Shown here in pieces: positions 45,201 through 57,838 of a DNA stretch of 64,000 bases; the first letter of the stretch is position 1; each line of letters opens with the position of its first letter. The notes below the pieces were generated by a model. The model ran no database searches. It saw only the letters and a list, made by a program, of their open reading frames with translations, and was not told the DNA's origin. This DNA comes from Siphonodentalium dalli. Lineage: Eukaryota > Mollusca > Scaphopoda > Gadilida > Siphonodentaliidae. The DNA is taken from assembly GCA_032622095.1 (NCBI GenBank), contig CP136066.1:58742609-58806608 (forward strand), written 5' to 3'. Position numbers and translations under genes: made by a program.

Positions 45201-46279
45201 AACAAGACGATCACTACAAACAAGACGGTCACTACAAACAAGACGATCACAACAAACAAGACGATCACTATAAACAAGACGATCACAACAAACAAGACGA
45301 TCACTACAAACAAGTCGATCACAACAAACAAGACGATCACTACAAACAAGACGGTCACTACAAACAAGACGATCACTACAAACAAGAAGATCACAACAAA
45401 CAAGACGATCACTACAAACAAGACGATCACAACAAACAAGACGATCCCTACAAACAAGACGATCACTACAAACAAGACGGTCACAACAAACAAGACGATC
45501 ACAACAAACAAGACGGTCACTACAAACAAGACGATCACTACAAACAAGACGGTCACAACAAACAAGACGATCACTACAAACAAGACGATCACTACAAACA
45601 AGACGATCACTACAAACAAGACGGTCACTACAAACAAGACGATCACTACAAACAAGACGATCACTACAAACAAGACGATCACTACAAACAAGGCGATCAC
45701 AACAAACAAGGCGACGATCACTACAAACAAGACGGTCACTACAAACAAGACGATCACTACAAACAAGACGATCACAACAAACAAGACGATCACTACAAAC
45801 AAGACGATCACTACAAACAAGACGATCACTACAAACAAGACGATCACAACAAACAAGACGATCACTACAAACAAGACGATCACTACAAACAAGACGATCA
45901 CTACAAACAAGACGATCACTACACACAAGACGATCACTACAAACAAGACGGTCACTACAAACAAGACGATCACTACAAACAAGACGGTCACTACAAACAA
46001 GACGATCACAACAAACAAGACGATCACTACAAACAAGACGGTCACAACAAACAAGACGATCACAACAAACAAGACGATCACTACAAACAAGACGATCACT
46101 ACAAACAAGACGATCACTACAAACAAGACGATCACAACAAACAAGACGATCACTACAAACAAGACGATCACTACAAACAAGACGGTCACTACAAACAAGA
46201 CGATCACAACAAACAAGACGATCACTACAAACAAGACGATCACTACAAACAAGACGGTCACAACAAACAAGACGATCAC

Positions 46280-49200
46280 AACTAACAAGACGATCACTAC
46301 AAACAAGACGGTCACTACAAACAAGACGATCACTACAAACAAGACGATCACAACAAACAAGACGATCACTACAAACAAGACACTACAAACAAGGCGATCA
46401 CTACAAACAAGACGATCACTACAAACAAGACGATCACTACAAACAAGACGATCACTACAAACAAGACGGTCACTACAAACAAGACGATCACAACAAACAA
46501 GACGATCACTATAAACAAGACGATCACAACAAACAAGACGATCACTACAAAAAAGACGATCACAACAAACAAGACGATCACTACAAACAAGACGGTCACA
46601 ACAAACAAGACGATCACTACAAACAAGACGGTCACTACAAACAAGACGATCACAACAAACAAGACGATCACAACAAACAAGACGGTCCCTTCAAACAAGA
46701 CGATCACTACAAACAAGACGGTCACAACAAACAAGACGATCACAACAAACAAGACGATCACTACAAACAAGACGGTCACACAAACAAGACGATCACAACA
46801 AACAAGACGATCACTACAAACAAGACGATCACTACAAACAAGACGATCACTACAAACAAGACGGTCACAACAAACAAGACGATCACAACAAACAAGACGA
46901 TCACTACAAACAAGACGATCACTACAAACAAGACGATCACTACAAACAAGACGGTCACTACAAACAAGACGATCACTACAAACAAGACGATCACTACAAA
47001 CAAGACGATCACTACAAACAAGACGATCACAACAAACAAGACGATCACTACAAACAAGACGATCACTACAAACAAGACGATCACTACAAACAAGACGATC
47101 ACTACAAACAAGACGGTCACAACAAACAAGACGATCACTACAAACAAGACGGTCACAACAAACAAGACGATCACAACAAACAAGACGATCACTACAAACA
47201 AGACGATCACTACAAACAATACGATCACTACAAACAAGACGATCACAACAAACAAGACGATCACTACAAACAAGACGATCACAACAAACAAGACGATCAC
47301 TACAAACAAGACGGTCACAACAAACAAGACGATCACTACAAACAAGACGATCACAACAAACAAGACGATCACTACAAACAAGACGATCACAACAAACAAG
47401 ACGATCACTACAAACAAGACGATCACTACAAACAAGACGGTCACTACAAACAAGACGATCACAACAAACAAGACGATCACTATAAACAAGACGATCACAA
47501 CAAACAAGACGATCACTACAAACAAGACGATCACAACAAACAAGACGATCACTACAAACAAGACGGTCACTACAAACAAGACGATCACTACAAACAAGAC
47601 GATCACAACAAACAAGACGATCACTACAAACAAGACGATCACAACAAACAAGACGATCCCTACAAACAAGACGATCACTACAAACAAGACGGTCACAACA
47701 AACAAGACGATCACAACAAACAAGACGATCACTACAAACAAGACGGTCACACAAACAAGACGATCACAACAAACAAGACGATCACTACAAACAAGACGAT
47801 CACTACAAACAAGACGATCACTACAAACAAGACGGTCACAACAAACAAGACGATCACAACAAACAAGACGATCACAACAAACAAGACGATCACTACAAAC
47901 AAGACGATCACAACAAACAAGACGATCACTACAAACAAGACGATCACTACAAACAAGACGATCACTACAAACAAGACGATCACAACAAACAAGACGATCA
48001 CTACAAACAAGACGATCACTACAAACAAGACGATCACTACAAACAAGACGATCACTACACACAAGACGATCACTACAAACAAGACGGTCACTACAAACAA
48101 GACGGTCACTACAAACAAGACGGTCACTACAAACAAGACGATCACAACAAACAAGACGATCACTACAAACAAGACGGTCACAACAAACAAGACGATCACA
48201 ACAAACAAGACGATCACTACAAACAAGACGATCACTACAAACAAGACGATCACTACAAACAAGACGATCACAACAAACAAGACGATCACTACAAACAAGA
48301 CGATCACTACAAACAAGACGGTCACTACAAACAAGACGATCACAACAAACAAGACGATCACTACAAACAAGACGATCACTACAAACAAGACGGTCACAAC
48401 AAACAAGACGATCACAACTAACAAGACGATCACTACAAACAAGACGGTCACTACAAACAAGACGATCACTACAAACAAGACGATCACAACAAACAAGACG
48501 ATCACTACAAACAAAACAAGACGGTCACTACAAACAAGACGATCACAACAAACAAGACGATCACTATAAACAAGACGATCACAACAAACAAGACGATCAC
48601 TACAAAAAAGACGATCACAACAAACAAGACGATCACTACAAACAAGACGGTCACAACAAACAAGACGATCACTACAAACAAGACGGTCACTACAAACAAG
48701 ACGATCACAACAAACAAGACGATCACAACAAACAAGACGGTCCCTTCAAACAAGACGATCACTACAAACAAGACGATCACAACAAACAAGACGATCACTA
48801 CAAACAAGACGGTCACACAAACAAGACGATCACAACAAACAAGACGATCACTACAAACAAGACGATCACTACAAACAAGACGATCACTACAAACAAGACG
48901 GTCACAACAAACAAGACGATCACAACAAACAAGACGATCACTACAAACAAGACGATCACTACAAACAAGACGGTCACTACAAACAAGACGATCACTACAA
49001 ACAAGACGATCACTACAAACAAGACGGTCACTACACACAAGACGATCACTACAAACAAGACGATCACTACAAACAAGACGATCACTACAAACAAGACGGT
49101 CACAACAAACAAGACGATCACTACAAACAAGACGGTCACAACAAACAAGACGATCACAACAAACAAGACGATCACTACAAACAAGACGATCACTACAAAC

Positions 49201-50300
49201 AATACGATCACTACAAACAAGACGATCACAACAAACAAGACGATCACTACAAACAAGACGATCACAACAAACAAGACGATCACTACAAACAAGACGATCA
49301 CAACAAACAAGACGATCACTACAAACAAGACGATCACAACAAACAAGACGATCACTACAAACAAGACGATCACTACAAACAAGACGATCACTACAAACAA
49401 GACGGTCACTACAAACAAGACGATCACAACAAACAAGACGATCACTATAAACAAGACGATCACAACAAACAAGACGATCACTACAAACAAGACGATCACA
49501 ACAAACAAGACGATCACTACAAACAAGACGGTCACTACAAACAAGACGATCACTACAAACAAGACGATCACAACAAACAAGACGATCACTACAAACAAGA
49601 CGATCACAACAAACAAGACGATCCCTACAAACAAGACGATCACTACAAACAAGACGGTCACAACAAACAAGACGATCACAACAAACAAGACGATCACTAC
49701 AAACAAGACGGTCACACAAACAAGACGATCACAACAAACAAGACGATCACTACAAACAAGACGATCACTACAAACAAGACGATCACTACAAACAAGACGG
49801 TCACAACAAACAAGACGATCACAACAAACAAGACGATCACAACAAACAAGACGATCACTACAAACAAGACGATCACTACAAACAAGACGATCACTACAAA
49901 CAAGACGATCACAACAAACAAGACGATCACTACAAACAAGACGGTCACAACAAACAAGACGATCACAACAAACAAGACGATCACTACAAACAAGACGATC
50001 ACAACAAACAAGACGATCACAACAAACAATACGATCACTACAAACAAGACGATCACTACAAACAAGACGATCACAACAAACAAGACGATCACTACAAACA
50101 AGACGGTCACTACAAACAAGACGGTCACTACAAACAAGACGATCACTACAAACAAGACGATCACTACAAACAAGACGATCACTACAAACAAGACGATCAC
50201 AACAAACAAGACGATCACTACAAACAAGACGATCACTACAAACAAGACGGTCACTACAAACAAGACGATCACTACAAACAAGACGATCACAACAAACAAG
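46280..50300. repeat. Higher-order repeat, about 2.0-2.1 kb, in the 18-bp array
   Basis: Marker pairs give the period: ACAACTAACAAG 46280 and 48416 (2136), GGTCCCTTC 46681 and 48737 (2056), short unit 46771 and 48808 (2037), GATCCCTAC 47650 and 49617 (1967), short unit 47742 and 49707 (1965). The falling spacing shows lost units. An older copy of several markers exists at 42914 and 45440. Confidence 0.85.
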
Positions 50301-51000
50301 ACGACCACTACAAACAAGACGGTCACTACAAACAAGACGGTCACTACAAACAAGACGATCACTACAAACAAGACGATCACAACAAACAAGACGATCACTA
50401 CAAACAAGACGATCACAACAAACAAGACGATCACTACAAACAAGACGATCACTACAAACAAGACGATCACTACAAACAAGACGATCACTACAAACAAGAC
50501 GATCACTACAAACAAGACGGTCACTACAAACAAGACGATCACTACAAACAAGACGGTCACTACAAACAAGACGATCACTACAAACAAGACGATCACAACA
50601 AACAAGACGATCACTACAAACAAGACGATCACTACAAACAAGACGGTCACTACAAACAAGACGATCACTACAAACAAGACGATCACTACAAACAAGACGA
50701 TCACTACAAACAAGACGATCACTACAAACAAGACGGTCACTACAAACAAGACGATCACTACAAACAAGACGGTCACTACAAACAAGACGATCACTACAAA
50801 CAAGACGATCACAACAAACAAGACGACCACTACAAACAAGACGGTCACTACAAACAAGACGGTCACTACAAACAAGACGATCACTACAAACAAGACGATC
50901 ACAACAAACAAGACGATCACTACAAACAAGACGATCACAACAAACAAGACGATCACTACAAACAAGACGATCACTACAAACAAGACGATCACTACAAACA
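50300..51000. repeat. Local 522-bp duplication near the array end
   Basis: The rare GACGACCAC unit occurs at 50300 and 50822, 522 bp apart, exactly 29 units. The units around both follow the same order. Confidence 0.8.
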
Positions 51001-51202
51001 AGACGATCACTACAAACAAGACGGTCACTACAAACAAGACGATCACTACAAACAAGACGATGCGTGGTGTTATGTGCGATGTAACGAAGAAATGCATGAT
51101 TTGTAACCCCAAAGAAGTCAGATTGTCAGGTGGCTGAAGCTTATATAACGAGAAGATATAGGGACGACAGAAGACACAAATGTTCCGCATCCAGAAATAA
51201 AG

Positions 51203-51655
51203 GGCGTCTTTGGTTGGTCAGAGAACCGCGCAACACATCCCATGTCTATGCCTCGAGCCGTCAACACGAGCACTGTGGGGAATCACGTGGTCTGAAATTG
51301 ATGAGTACCGCGGATTAAAAATGGCCGACCTATGAAAATAAACAGAAAATCGAGATAATTTAATTTGTAAGGCTCATGACACACTGATGCACGAGCATAT
51401 GGACAATTATTTCCCGAACATTTTGGTACCTCACTGATGTCAGAAAATATTTCGGCATCAGTAAGGTATACCAAAATGTTCGGAAAATAATGGGCCATCT
51501 GCTCGTCACCACTACATTCGTGTGTCACGAACCTTTATTTTAATTTATCTCGATTGTTTGTTTATTTTCATTGGTCGGCCCTTTTAAATTCGTGATAACC
51601 TAGAATTTCAGATCACGTGATTCCCCACCACGATAAGGGAAACCAAGACAACCGT
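51203..51655. repeat. Long imperfect inverted repeat next to the array
   Basis: Arm pairs meet near 51445: GAACATTTTGGTAC with its complement, GGCCGACCTATGAAAATAAAC with GTTTATTTTCATTGGTCGGCC, and GGGAATCACGTGGTCTGAAA with TTTCAGATCACGTGATTCCC. The outer arms extend to GGTTGGTCAG and its decayed complement. Several short open frames overlap it. Confidence 0.8.
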
Positions 51656-53502
51656 TTCATCGTTCTTCGATGGACTGATTTTTGACATGGCATCATGCAT
51701 TTGCTTTGAACAACGTTATATTTACACTCACACATGCATTCTCTGCTGTGGAACATGGATGCAGGACGTTGGATGTTCGATATATATATTATACGTTATA
51801 TTTTCAGCGCAATGTCAACGAATTTGTTCGGAAATCTTCTGCGAAGGTATGTATATACATAATCGAACGAGTCATGCATGTCACTTTGATCTTGGGGCTA
51901 CTAACAGTGAGTTATGATTGGCATACTGACGCGGAATCCCGCCGTTCGGGAAATAGTCTACAAGTAGTCAGACCCACTATGTGGATCTTTAGTTAATTAA
52001 CTTAGACTGCATACATGCAAATTCAGATCAATGCAATTTACGTTCACAAACGTTTCCGGCTCGGTACATGTTTTTTATTTTGCATACTATTCGAGGTTAG
52101 AGAGGGGGTAAATAGCCAAATTTAGATCCGATAATTTCTAACGTCAAACTTCTGTCGATATAGCAATTAATTTTCCTTGTGCGAAAGAACCGCGTGGTTC
52201 ACGCGCGAATATCTATAAACCTTTATCGATAAGTCGAACGGTGGTCTGACGTTGTTGAGGGCATAATGATCTGTCTGCATGTCACAATTGGATCTGCGCG
52301 AGACTTAGTTCAAGTTTCCTCGACGCGAACTAGCTAGTGAAATCTGTTGTGTCGGATAATTTTGTTTTACGTCGAAGTCCCGTGTATATATCTTTCTATA
52401 TCGGGGTTTAGTGTTGTTGACCCGCTCACCTAAATCCCAAAATAACTGTAATAAAATGTCAACTTTAGATAAACTAACGGCACTCTTTCTTAACAGCATC
52501 AGTTTGACATATAACAACATCAGATTAATTCAGCAGAACCCACCAAAACCATAGCAATTTAGCAGGATCACTTAGCCATGCATACAGGGGTGGTAATGCA
52601 GCGCCGACAGTCCCATGCATGAAACGACACGTATTTAGATGGAAGGTCGTAGATAGATATCTCTAAAATAGCCGGAGTCCGTCCGTCCGTCGAGCCGTCC
52701 ATCCGTCCGGAAAGTTTCCGGATGAGCTCTTTATTTTTGGTAAAAGCATGAAGTATTATATAACAAGACTCTGCATAATACAAAACATCCAAAAGAGACA
52801 TTGCCCCCCCCCCCCCCCCCCGTCTGCAAGTGAATGGTTTAATTACATTTGGCATTTTATTTTGTATTATAATGCATTAAAAAGAATATTTCAGTGTTAT
52901 TGAAACAATAATCCCACATACTCTTCGCGGAAAACTACCACACATACCATATAATATGTGATAACTTGCTGAAAACTTGCCATTTTAAAACGCAAAACAA
53001 AGAAGGGGAAACCCAATGTATAGGATGACGGAATTTCCACGATAATATTTTGACGCCCTTGAGGCAGAAATCGCAACACTGACTTAGCCGTCTGTATGGA
53101 CCCTCAGAGGAAAGAGGTGGATCATTTTGAAGGTGTGGTCCGTATTCATCATGATTTGGAGTTCAAATACGAAACAGAAATACCCACCACAAAAGCGAGA
53201 ACAGCGCAGGTGCCAGATGAATCGACGAAGCTGCGCATTAGCACACAAGAACGGACTATATATATTTGGAATTAAAAATTGTGAAACCTCGCACAGGATA
53301 CCGCAGACTGCCAGTTGAAACTTCGCGGTGGAAAAAGAATCCCCCACCCCAAAAATAAAAAGAATGCAGCCATCTGAAGATGTCCGAAGTGAACATACAT
53401 TGGGATACGAATATCAGTTTATCTTAGTTCGTGGAGAGTGCAGGACTTTCACGAACAATTGTATTATGCGGTATTATGAAGATACAACGAGAGAACATTT
53501 TT
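51656..53502. other. Gene-free stretch with simple repeats
   Basis: A CCGTCCGTC run at about 52680-52710 and a C run of about 18 at 52804-52821 are the only structures. Open frames at 51682-51996 and 52568-52855 show no known domain. Confidence 0.35.
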
Positions 53503-53690
53503 TTAACCCTTTCATGACTGGTGCTTCCTGAAAGTTTGCGAAAACCCTGTATCCATGCATTCTCTTATATATATGCGAGTCTCCCATATATGTAGCCTGT
53601 CACATATAAGATAATACATTGGCTCGCATATATATAAGATAATGCACTGGCACATGATCTTTAATGCTGCACCAGCCATGAAAGGGTTAA
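53503..53690. mobile_element. TTAA MITE, family B (copy 5)
   Basis: TTAACCCTTTCATGACTGGT and CAGCCATGAAAGGGTTAA with TTAA at both ends. The central hairpins are decayed (CCATGCATTCTC to AATGCACTGG). Confidence 0.8.
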
Positions 53691-53855
53691 GGATCGATGG
53701 TACGATTTTATACCAAATTAGGCAAAATAAAAATGAAAAATACTCTCATTCACCATCAATCCTATATGGAACAGGAATCACGAAAAATACTCACAATCAC
53801 CATCAATCCTATGGAACAGGTATCGTTGAAAACGAGTACACAATGTGATAACTGC

Positions 53856-54290
53856 GAACGCTCTTTATTAGCTACGGATTTTGGGCGACGACATGCAGTG
53901 TGAACGCCCTAGTGATGAGGGCTAAAGAGCGGTACGGATTATAACGTTAAACGTTGGCGCAATGCGCAAAATATCTTGGCAACGCACGTGCCGCTCATCC
54001 AACCTGGACCGCTCTTTAGCACCGATGGCTAAAGAGCAGTATACCGTTCTTTAGCACCAAACGCTAAAGAGCGATATACCGTTAATTAGCGTATCAGGCC
54101 CATATAGCTAAAACGCGGTACACCGCTCTTTAGCGTTTGTCACTAAAGAGCAGTATACCGTTCTTTAGCACCAAACGCTAAAGAGCGATATACCGTTAAT
54201 TAGCGTATCAGGCCCATATAGCTAAAGCGCGGTATACCACTCTTTAGCGTTTGGTATTAAAGAGCGGAACACCATATTACGATAACCATA
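53856..54290. repeat. GCTAAAGAGCG inverted-repeat array with 114-bp tandem unit
   Basis: Words GCTAAAGAGCG and CGCTCTTTAGC alternate at least ten times. A 114-bp unit containing CAGTATACCGTTCTTTAGCA occurs at 54037 and 54151 and ends CATATAGCTAAA. Many small hairpins are possible. Confidence 0.85.
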
Positions 54291-54787
54291 GTAACGTATA
54301 TATAATTCGTTCCCATATACCACATTATGGTAACATATATATCCCTATATTATCGCCGCCACTTTCAAATGACCAAACGGGCTCCGTGAATTAAACTTTA
54401 TTTTGAGAAGAATATTCAAGTATTGAGAGGGTTCTTTATCACGAAGACTCTTTTTTATGAAGGAAATGACTTAAAACATTGAAACAATAAATGTTATTTT
54501 TTCTTTTTTCGCGGGTTTCCTTGAGATTTAATGTCATTACGTATGACGTTATTTTCCAATAAATATTCACGTCAGGCAGCCCACACAATTGCTCTTTCCA
54601 TGCGATTTAATGTCATCGCGTATGGCGTTATATCTCAATAATCTTACAGGCAACAATACGCCGGCTAATTAAGGCGGGATTAAAACAGCTGGACTATAAC
54701 TCTTAATGAATACTGCGAAGCAGAATGTCGTTGAATAGACTGGTATGAGTTGAACCTAACTGCAATTTTGAATTTGTATTGAATTGT
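54291..54787. other. Gene-free stretch, nothing recognised
   Basis: The short direct word GATTTAATGTCAT followed by CGTATG(A/G)CGTTAT occurs at about 54526 and 54604. No gene is supported. Confidence 0.35.
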
Positions 54788-55244
54788 AAGGCCCACTTAA
54801 TTTTCGAGTCATCGGCTATTTTTTTATAGTGCCTTGATATCAGGTTTTAAACACAATCTGTGCCATAAAATATGATTAAAACACTATATATAGTTCATCA
54901 CCATTCCAAACGTCTGTATCAGAAGATGCCCCTAGAGAAATAGAAAACATCTCTTAAATCATAAAAAGATGCAACAGAATTCAATTGAAGGGGAATAACA
55001 TTATCTTTAAAATATAGAGTTACCCCCCTCCATTGAAAATAATACACTTTACTTTGCGCAACAAAACCAGATGAACCTTAAGCACAAAAACAAGTCGTTA
55101 ACCCTGCGTTAACTCAACAAAAACAACATGTTCACAGTTTATTACACCGGATAAGCTGATAATACGGTGTTAGAGAGCTTCATATTTCAAATGGTATATA
55201 TAGTGGCATATATTTTATATATGTTCGAAAATTAAGTGGGCCTT
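54788..55244. mobile_element. Family P element (copy 3, both ends intact)
   Basis: AAGGCCCACTTAATTTTCGA at 54788 and TCGAAAATTAAGTGGGCCTT ending at 55244 are perfect 20-bp inverted ends. The interior has no coding sequence. Confidence 0.85.
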
Positions 55245-55534
55245 GAATGTTGATGTTTTTTTTTTCAAATACAGATTGCCAGTTCGGAAAAAAAATATAT
55301 CTTATACATGTAGTTTATTTCAGTCATCGTGTTTTTAACTTTCCATAATGAACGATAAACCTATACTCTTTTCTTGCTATTAATAACCGATATCTAGGAC
55401 AATTTGGGAATTAGAAGTTGATGTATAAATGTACTATATATGAATACTATCGTAATCGTATTTTTCATTCCTCGTGTGGTTTTTGTGGTGGGGTGCAAAT
55501 TTTGATTCATTTCTGGTTAAATACGCCTAGAATA

Positions 55535-55652
55535 GAAAACCTTCGGAATAGCGAACCTTCGGAATAATGAACCTTCGGAATAGGAAACCTTCGGAATAAT
55601 GAACCTTCGGAATAGCGAACCTTCGGAATAATGAACCTTCGGAATAGAGAAC
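55535..55652. repeat. Minisatellite, 17-bp unit, about seven copies
   Basis: AACCTTCGGAATA followed by GCG, ATG or GGA repeats head to tail. The third position alternates between G-type and A-type units. Confidence 0.9.
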
Positions 55653-55797
55653 CCTACCCTATTTATCAACATTTTGTTCAACGAATTTTGGGCGGTTTGT
55701 CAAATATCTAAAACCCAAAGCCACTTGATTTTAGTGTTATCCATCTTCATCCGAAATTTGGTCCGGGACCATTTTCTCGTCGCCAGGCCGCCTAAAG

Positions 55798-55935
55798 GTA
55801 CCGGTGGTGAAAAATAACAAGATTTCAGAAATCGATATCGGATCACTCTGAGCTTTGTTGTGTGGGTTCCTTGACTCGAATCAAATATTTTTTACCCCGA
55901 AACGAAGAAATAGTAATTTGGGAGTGTTAATTCAG
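55798..55935. mobile_element. Family G MITE fragment
   Basis: AGATTTCAGAAATCGATATC, GGGTTCCTTGACTCGAATCA and GAAATAGTAATTTGGGAGTG match the right half of family G. Confidence 0.65.
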
Positions 55936-56221
55936 ATTGTTGTCTTCATCCCTTTTTCATGCACTCTTCTGATTGGCTGAGGTTGCGTCACATGGCGGGC
56001 CGCAAATCGCTTGTTACCCTCGAGCGTAACATTTCGGCAGTAACTGTTGTTGACCGTTCAGCTGTTACCACCAGTAAATATTGAATTACGAAGAACTCAA
56101 CGCACAGAGATTACATCACAGCTCTCTGATAATTTCCGAAAACACGCATTTTATAAACCCCACTGTTTCGTAACAACCGCGAACTGTGGTGTTTGCTAAT
56201 TTGCATAATTGTTGTCTTTAA
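55936..56221. other. Gene-free stretch, nothing recognised
   Basis: No supported feature. Confidence 0.3.
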
Positions 56222-57005
56222 TTATCCCCCGCCAAATTGAAAATTTGCGGGGGATATAGGAATTGGTTCCGTCTGTCCGTCTGCCCGTCCGTCCGTCCCG
56301 AATTTGTAAGAGTCATAACTTGAACAAATGTCAACGGATTTCAAAGATTTGTGGTATATGAGTTCACCTGACCAATACCAAGAATGAGTTCGCAGGCCAG
56401 GTCCGGCCAGTTATTTTTACCGGAGTTATTGGACTTTGTTTATTATTTTTGTCGAATTTACCAAATAGCAAATAGACGACGTCACAGGGCTCATTTCCAC
56501 AAATCTCAACGGATTTCAAAGATATTTGGTTTATGAGTTCACCTGACCATTACCTAGAATGAGCTCACAAGCCAGGTCCGGCCGGATATTTTTACCGGAG
56601 TTATTGGACTTTGTTTATTATTTTTGTCGAATTTACCAAATAGTAAATAGACGACGTCACAGGGCTCATTTCCACAAATGTCAACGGATTTAAAAGATTT
56701 TTGGTATATGAGTTCACATGACCAGTATCTAGAACGAGTTGTTCGCAAACCAGGTCTGGCCAGATATTTTCAGCAGAGTTATTGGACTTTGTTTATTATT
56801 TTTAGTGCAAATGGACGACGTCACATGGCTAATTTCCACAAATATAAGTTCTAAAATGAGTTCGCAAGCCAGGCTTTTTGACAAAATCCCACCCTTTGTT
56901 GAGAATACACTTCCCCAACTGCACATTTCGGCGGAGAACGCAAACATTATTGAGAATGCACTTCCCCAACTGTACATTTCGGCGGGGGATACCGCCGACT
57001 GCGAC
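56222..57005. repeat. 175-bp tandem repeat within a GCGGGGGATA-bounded element
   Basis: Opens ATCCCCCGCCAAATTGAAAA then GCGGGGGATATAGGAATTGG and a (CCGT/CTGT)n stretch. TCAACGGATTT starts 175-bp units at 56331, 56506 and 56681, and a truncated fourth follows. Near the end CACTTCCCCAACTG units recur 54 bp apart, then GCGGGGGATACCGCC. The head and tail share GCGGGGGATA. Similar CCGTCCGTC-bearing sequence is at 63310. Confidence 0.85.
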
Positions 57006-57746
57006 TGCTTTTTTGCAATTAAAGCACGCTATGTATAAATGGTGTTATCACGGACATAAATCCCTTATAATATGTAATGTTCCTATTGGACCTTTTTATA
57101 TCAATAATGAATACAGTGGAACAAATAGATAAACCTTATTAAGCAGTTGTATGTACTGTAGACAATTGCACACACGATGTACATACGTCACAAATACGTT
57201 TCTGTACTGAGCTCTAAATATCAAATAGCCACTCTTTACTATTTATCAATCGACAATTTTCTTCGGCTATACATTCCTCCGACTTCACAGGAATACTATT
57301 ATGTTGCGTAACAGTTGTCAATTTCTTTTTGCACCACTACAACGTGTAAGTTTCACATTTTAGCGTTCTCGAAATTAACACGTCTATCTGCGTCTTTACG
57401 CCCATTTAAAACGACACAGAACATTTCGCCGCATGGCTACTCTACTTCAAAATTGCTTTACTCCTCCGCTTCGAAATTGCTTTACTCCTCCTTCCGTGAA
57501 CCGATTCTCACCATGCGACCAGCAAACTAACCGGACAATAGCTCCGCAATGGTGGGTGTATCAATTTATCCAAAATGTCAACGTTTTATTTTCTAAAAAA
57601 CGAGGATTCCAACATAAAATTAACTCTTCGAGCTGGATTAATGAATATACGCGCGTACTTTGGCATGCCCTTAAGAAGGTGTGTGTGTGTGTGTACTCCT
57701 TTGTCAGACAACAAAACAGTTGTCACCCTTGTTTTCGTGAGACACG
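57006..57746. other. Gene-free stretch, nothing recognised
   Basis: Open frames at 57315 and 57433 lack domains. A short direct repeat (TTGCTTTACTCCTCC) is at about 57452 and 57478. Confidence 0.35.
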
Positions 57747-57838
57747 GGGATTTGTCGCCCGCTCGAGACCTGGGATGTCACCCGAGGGCCGCCAGGCCCG
57801 AGTGTGACATTCCAGGTCGAGAGCGGCGACAAATCCCC
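57747..57838. repeat. Palindrome of about 92 bp, GC-rich
   Basis: GGGGATTTGTCGCC with GGCGACAAATCCCC at the ends, GACCTGGGATGTCACCCGAG inside with its near complement, and a GCC loop at about 57791. A few mismatches only. Confidence 0.88.

Larger units (their letters stand above)
42348..51061. repeat. 8.7-kb minisatellite, 18-bp unit, about 484 copies
   Basis: The unit GACGATCACTACAAACAA is repeated from 42348 to 51061. Main variants are TAC/AAC in the third quarter, GAT/GGT, and GAC/GGC. GGC units cluster at about 43038-44215. Rare private variants (AAAAAAGACG, TATAAAC, CCCTTC) recur at spacings near 2 kb, and GACGGTCACACAAAC (3 bp shorter) recurs at 46771, 47742, 48808 and 49707. The unit length is a multiple of three, so every frame is open for long distances. 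Open frames of up to 1319 codons on either strand are products of the array and not genes. Confidence 0.97.

Noticed and set aside
42348-51061. CRISPR-like array
   Set aside because: The units are contiguous with no spacers, and the host is an animal.
42306-51190. Open frames of 204 to 1319 codons on both strands in the 18-bp array
   Set aside because: A unit length divisible by three keeps all frames open. The products are pure hexapeptide repeats, with frame breaks wherever a unit is shortened.
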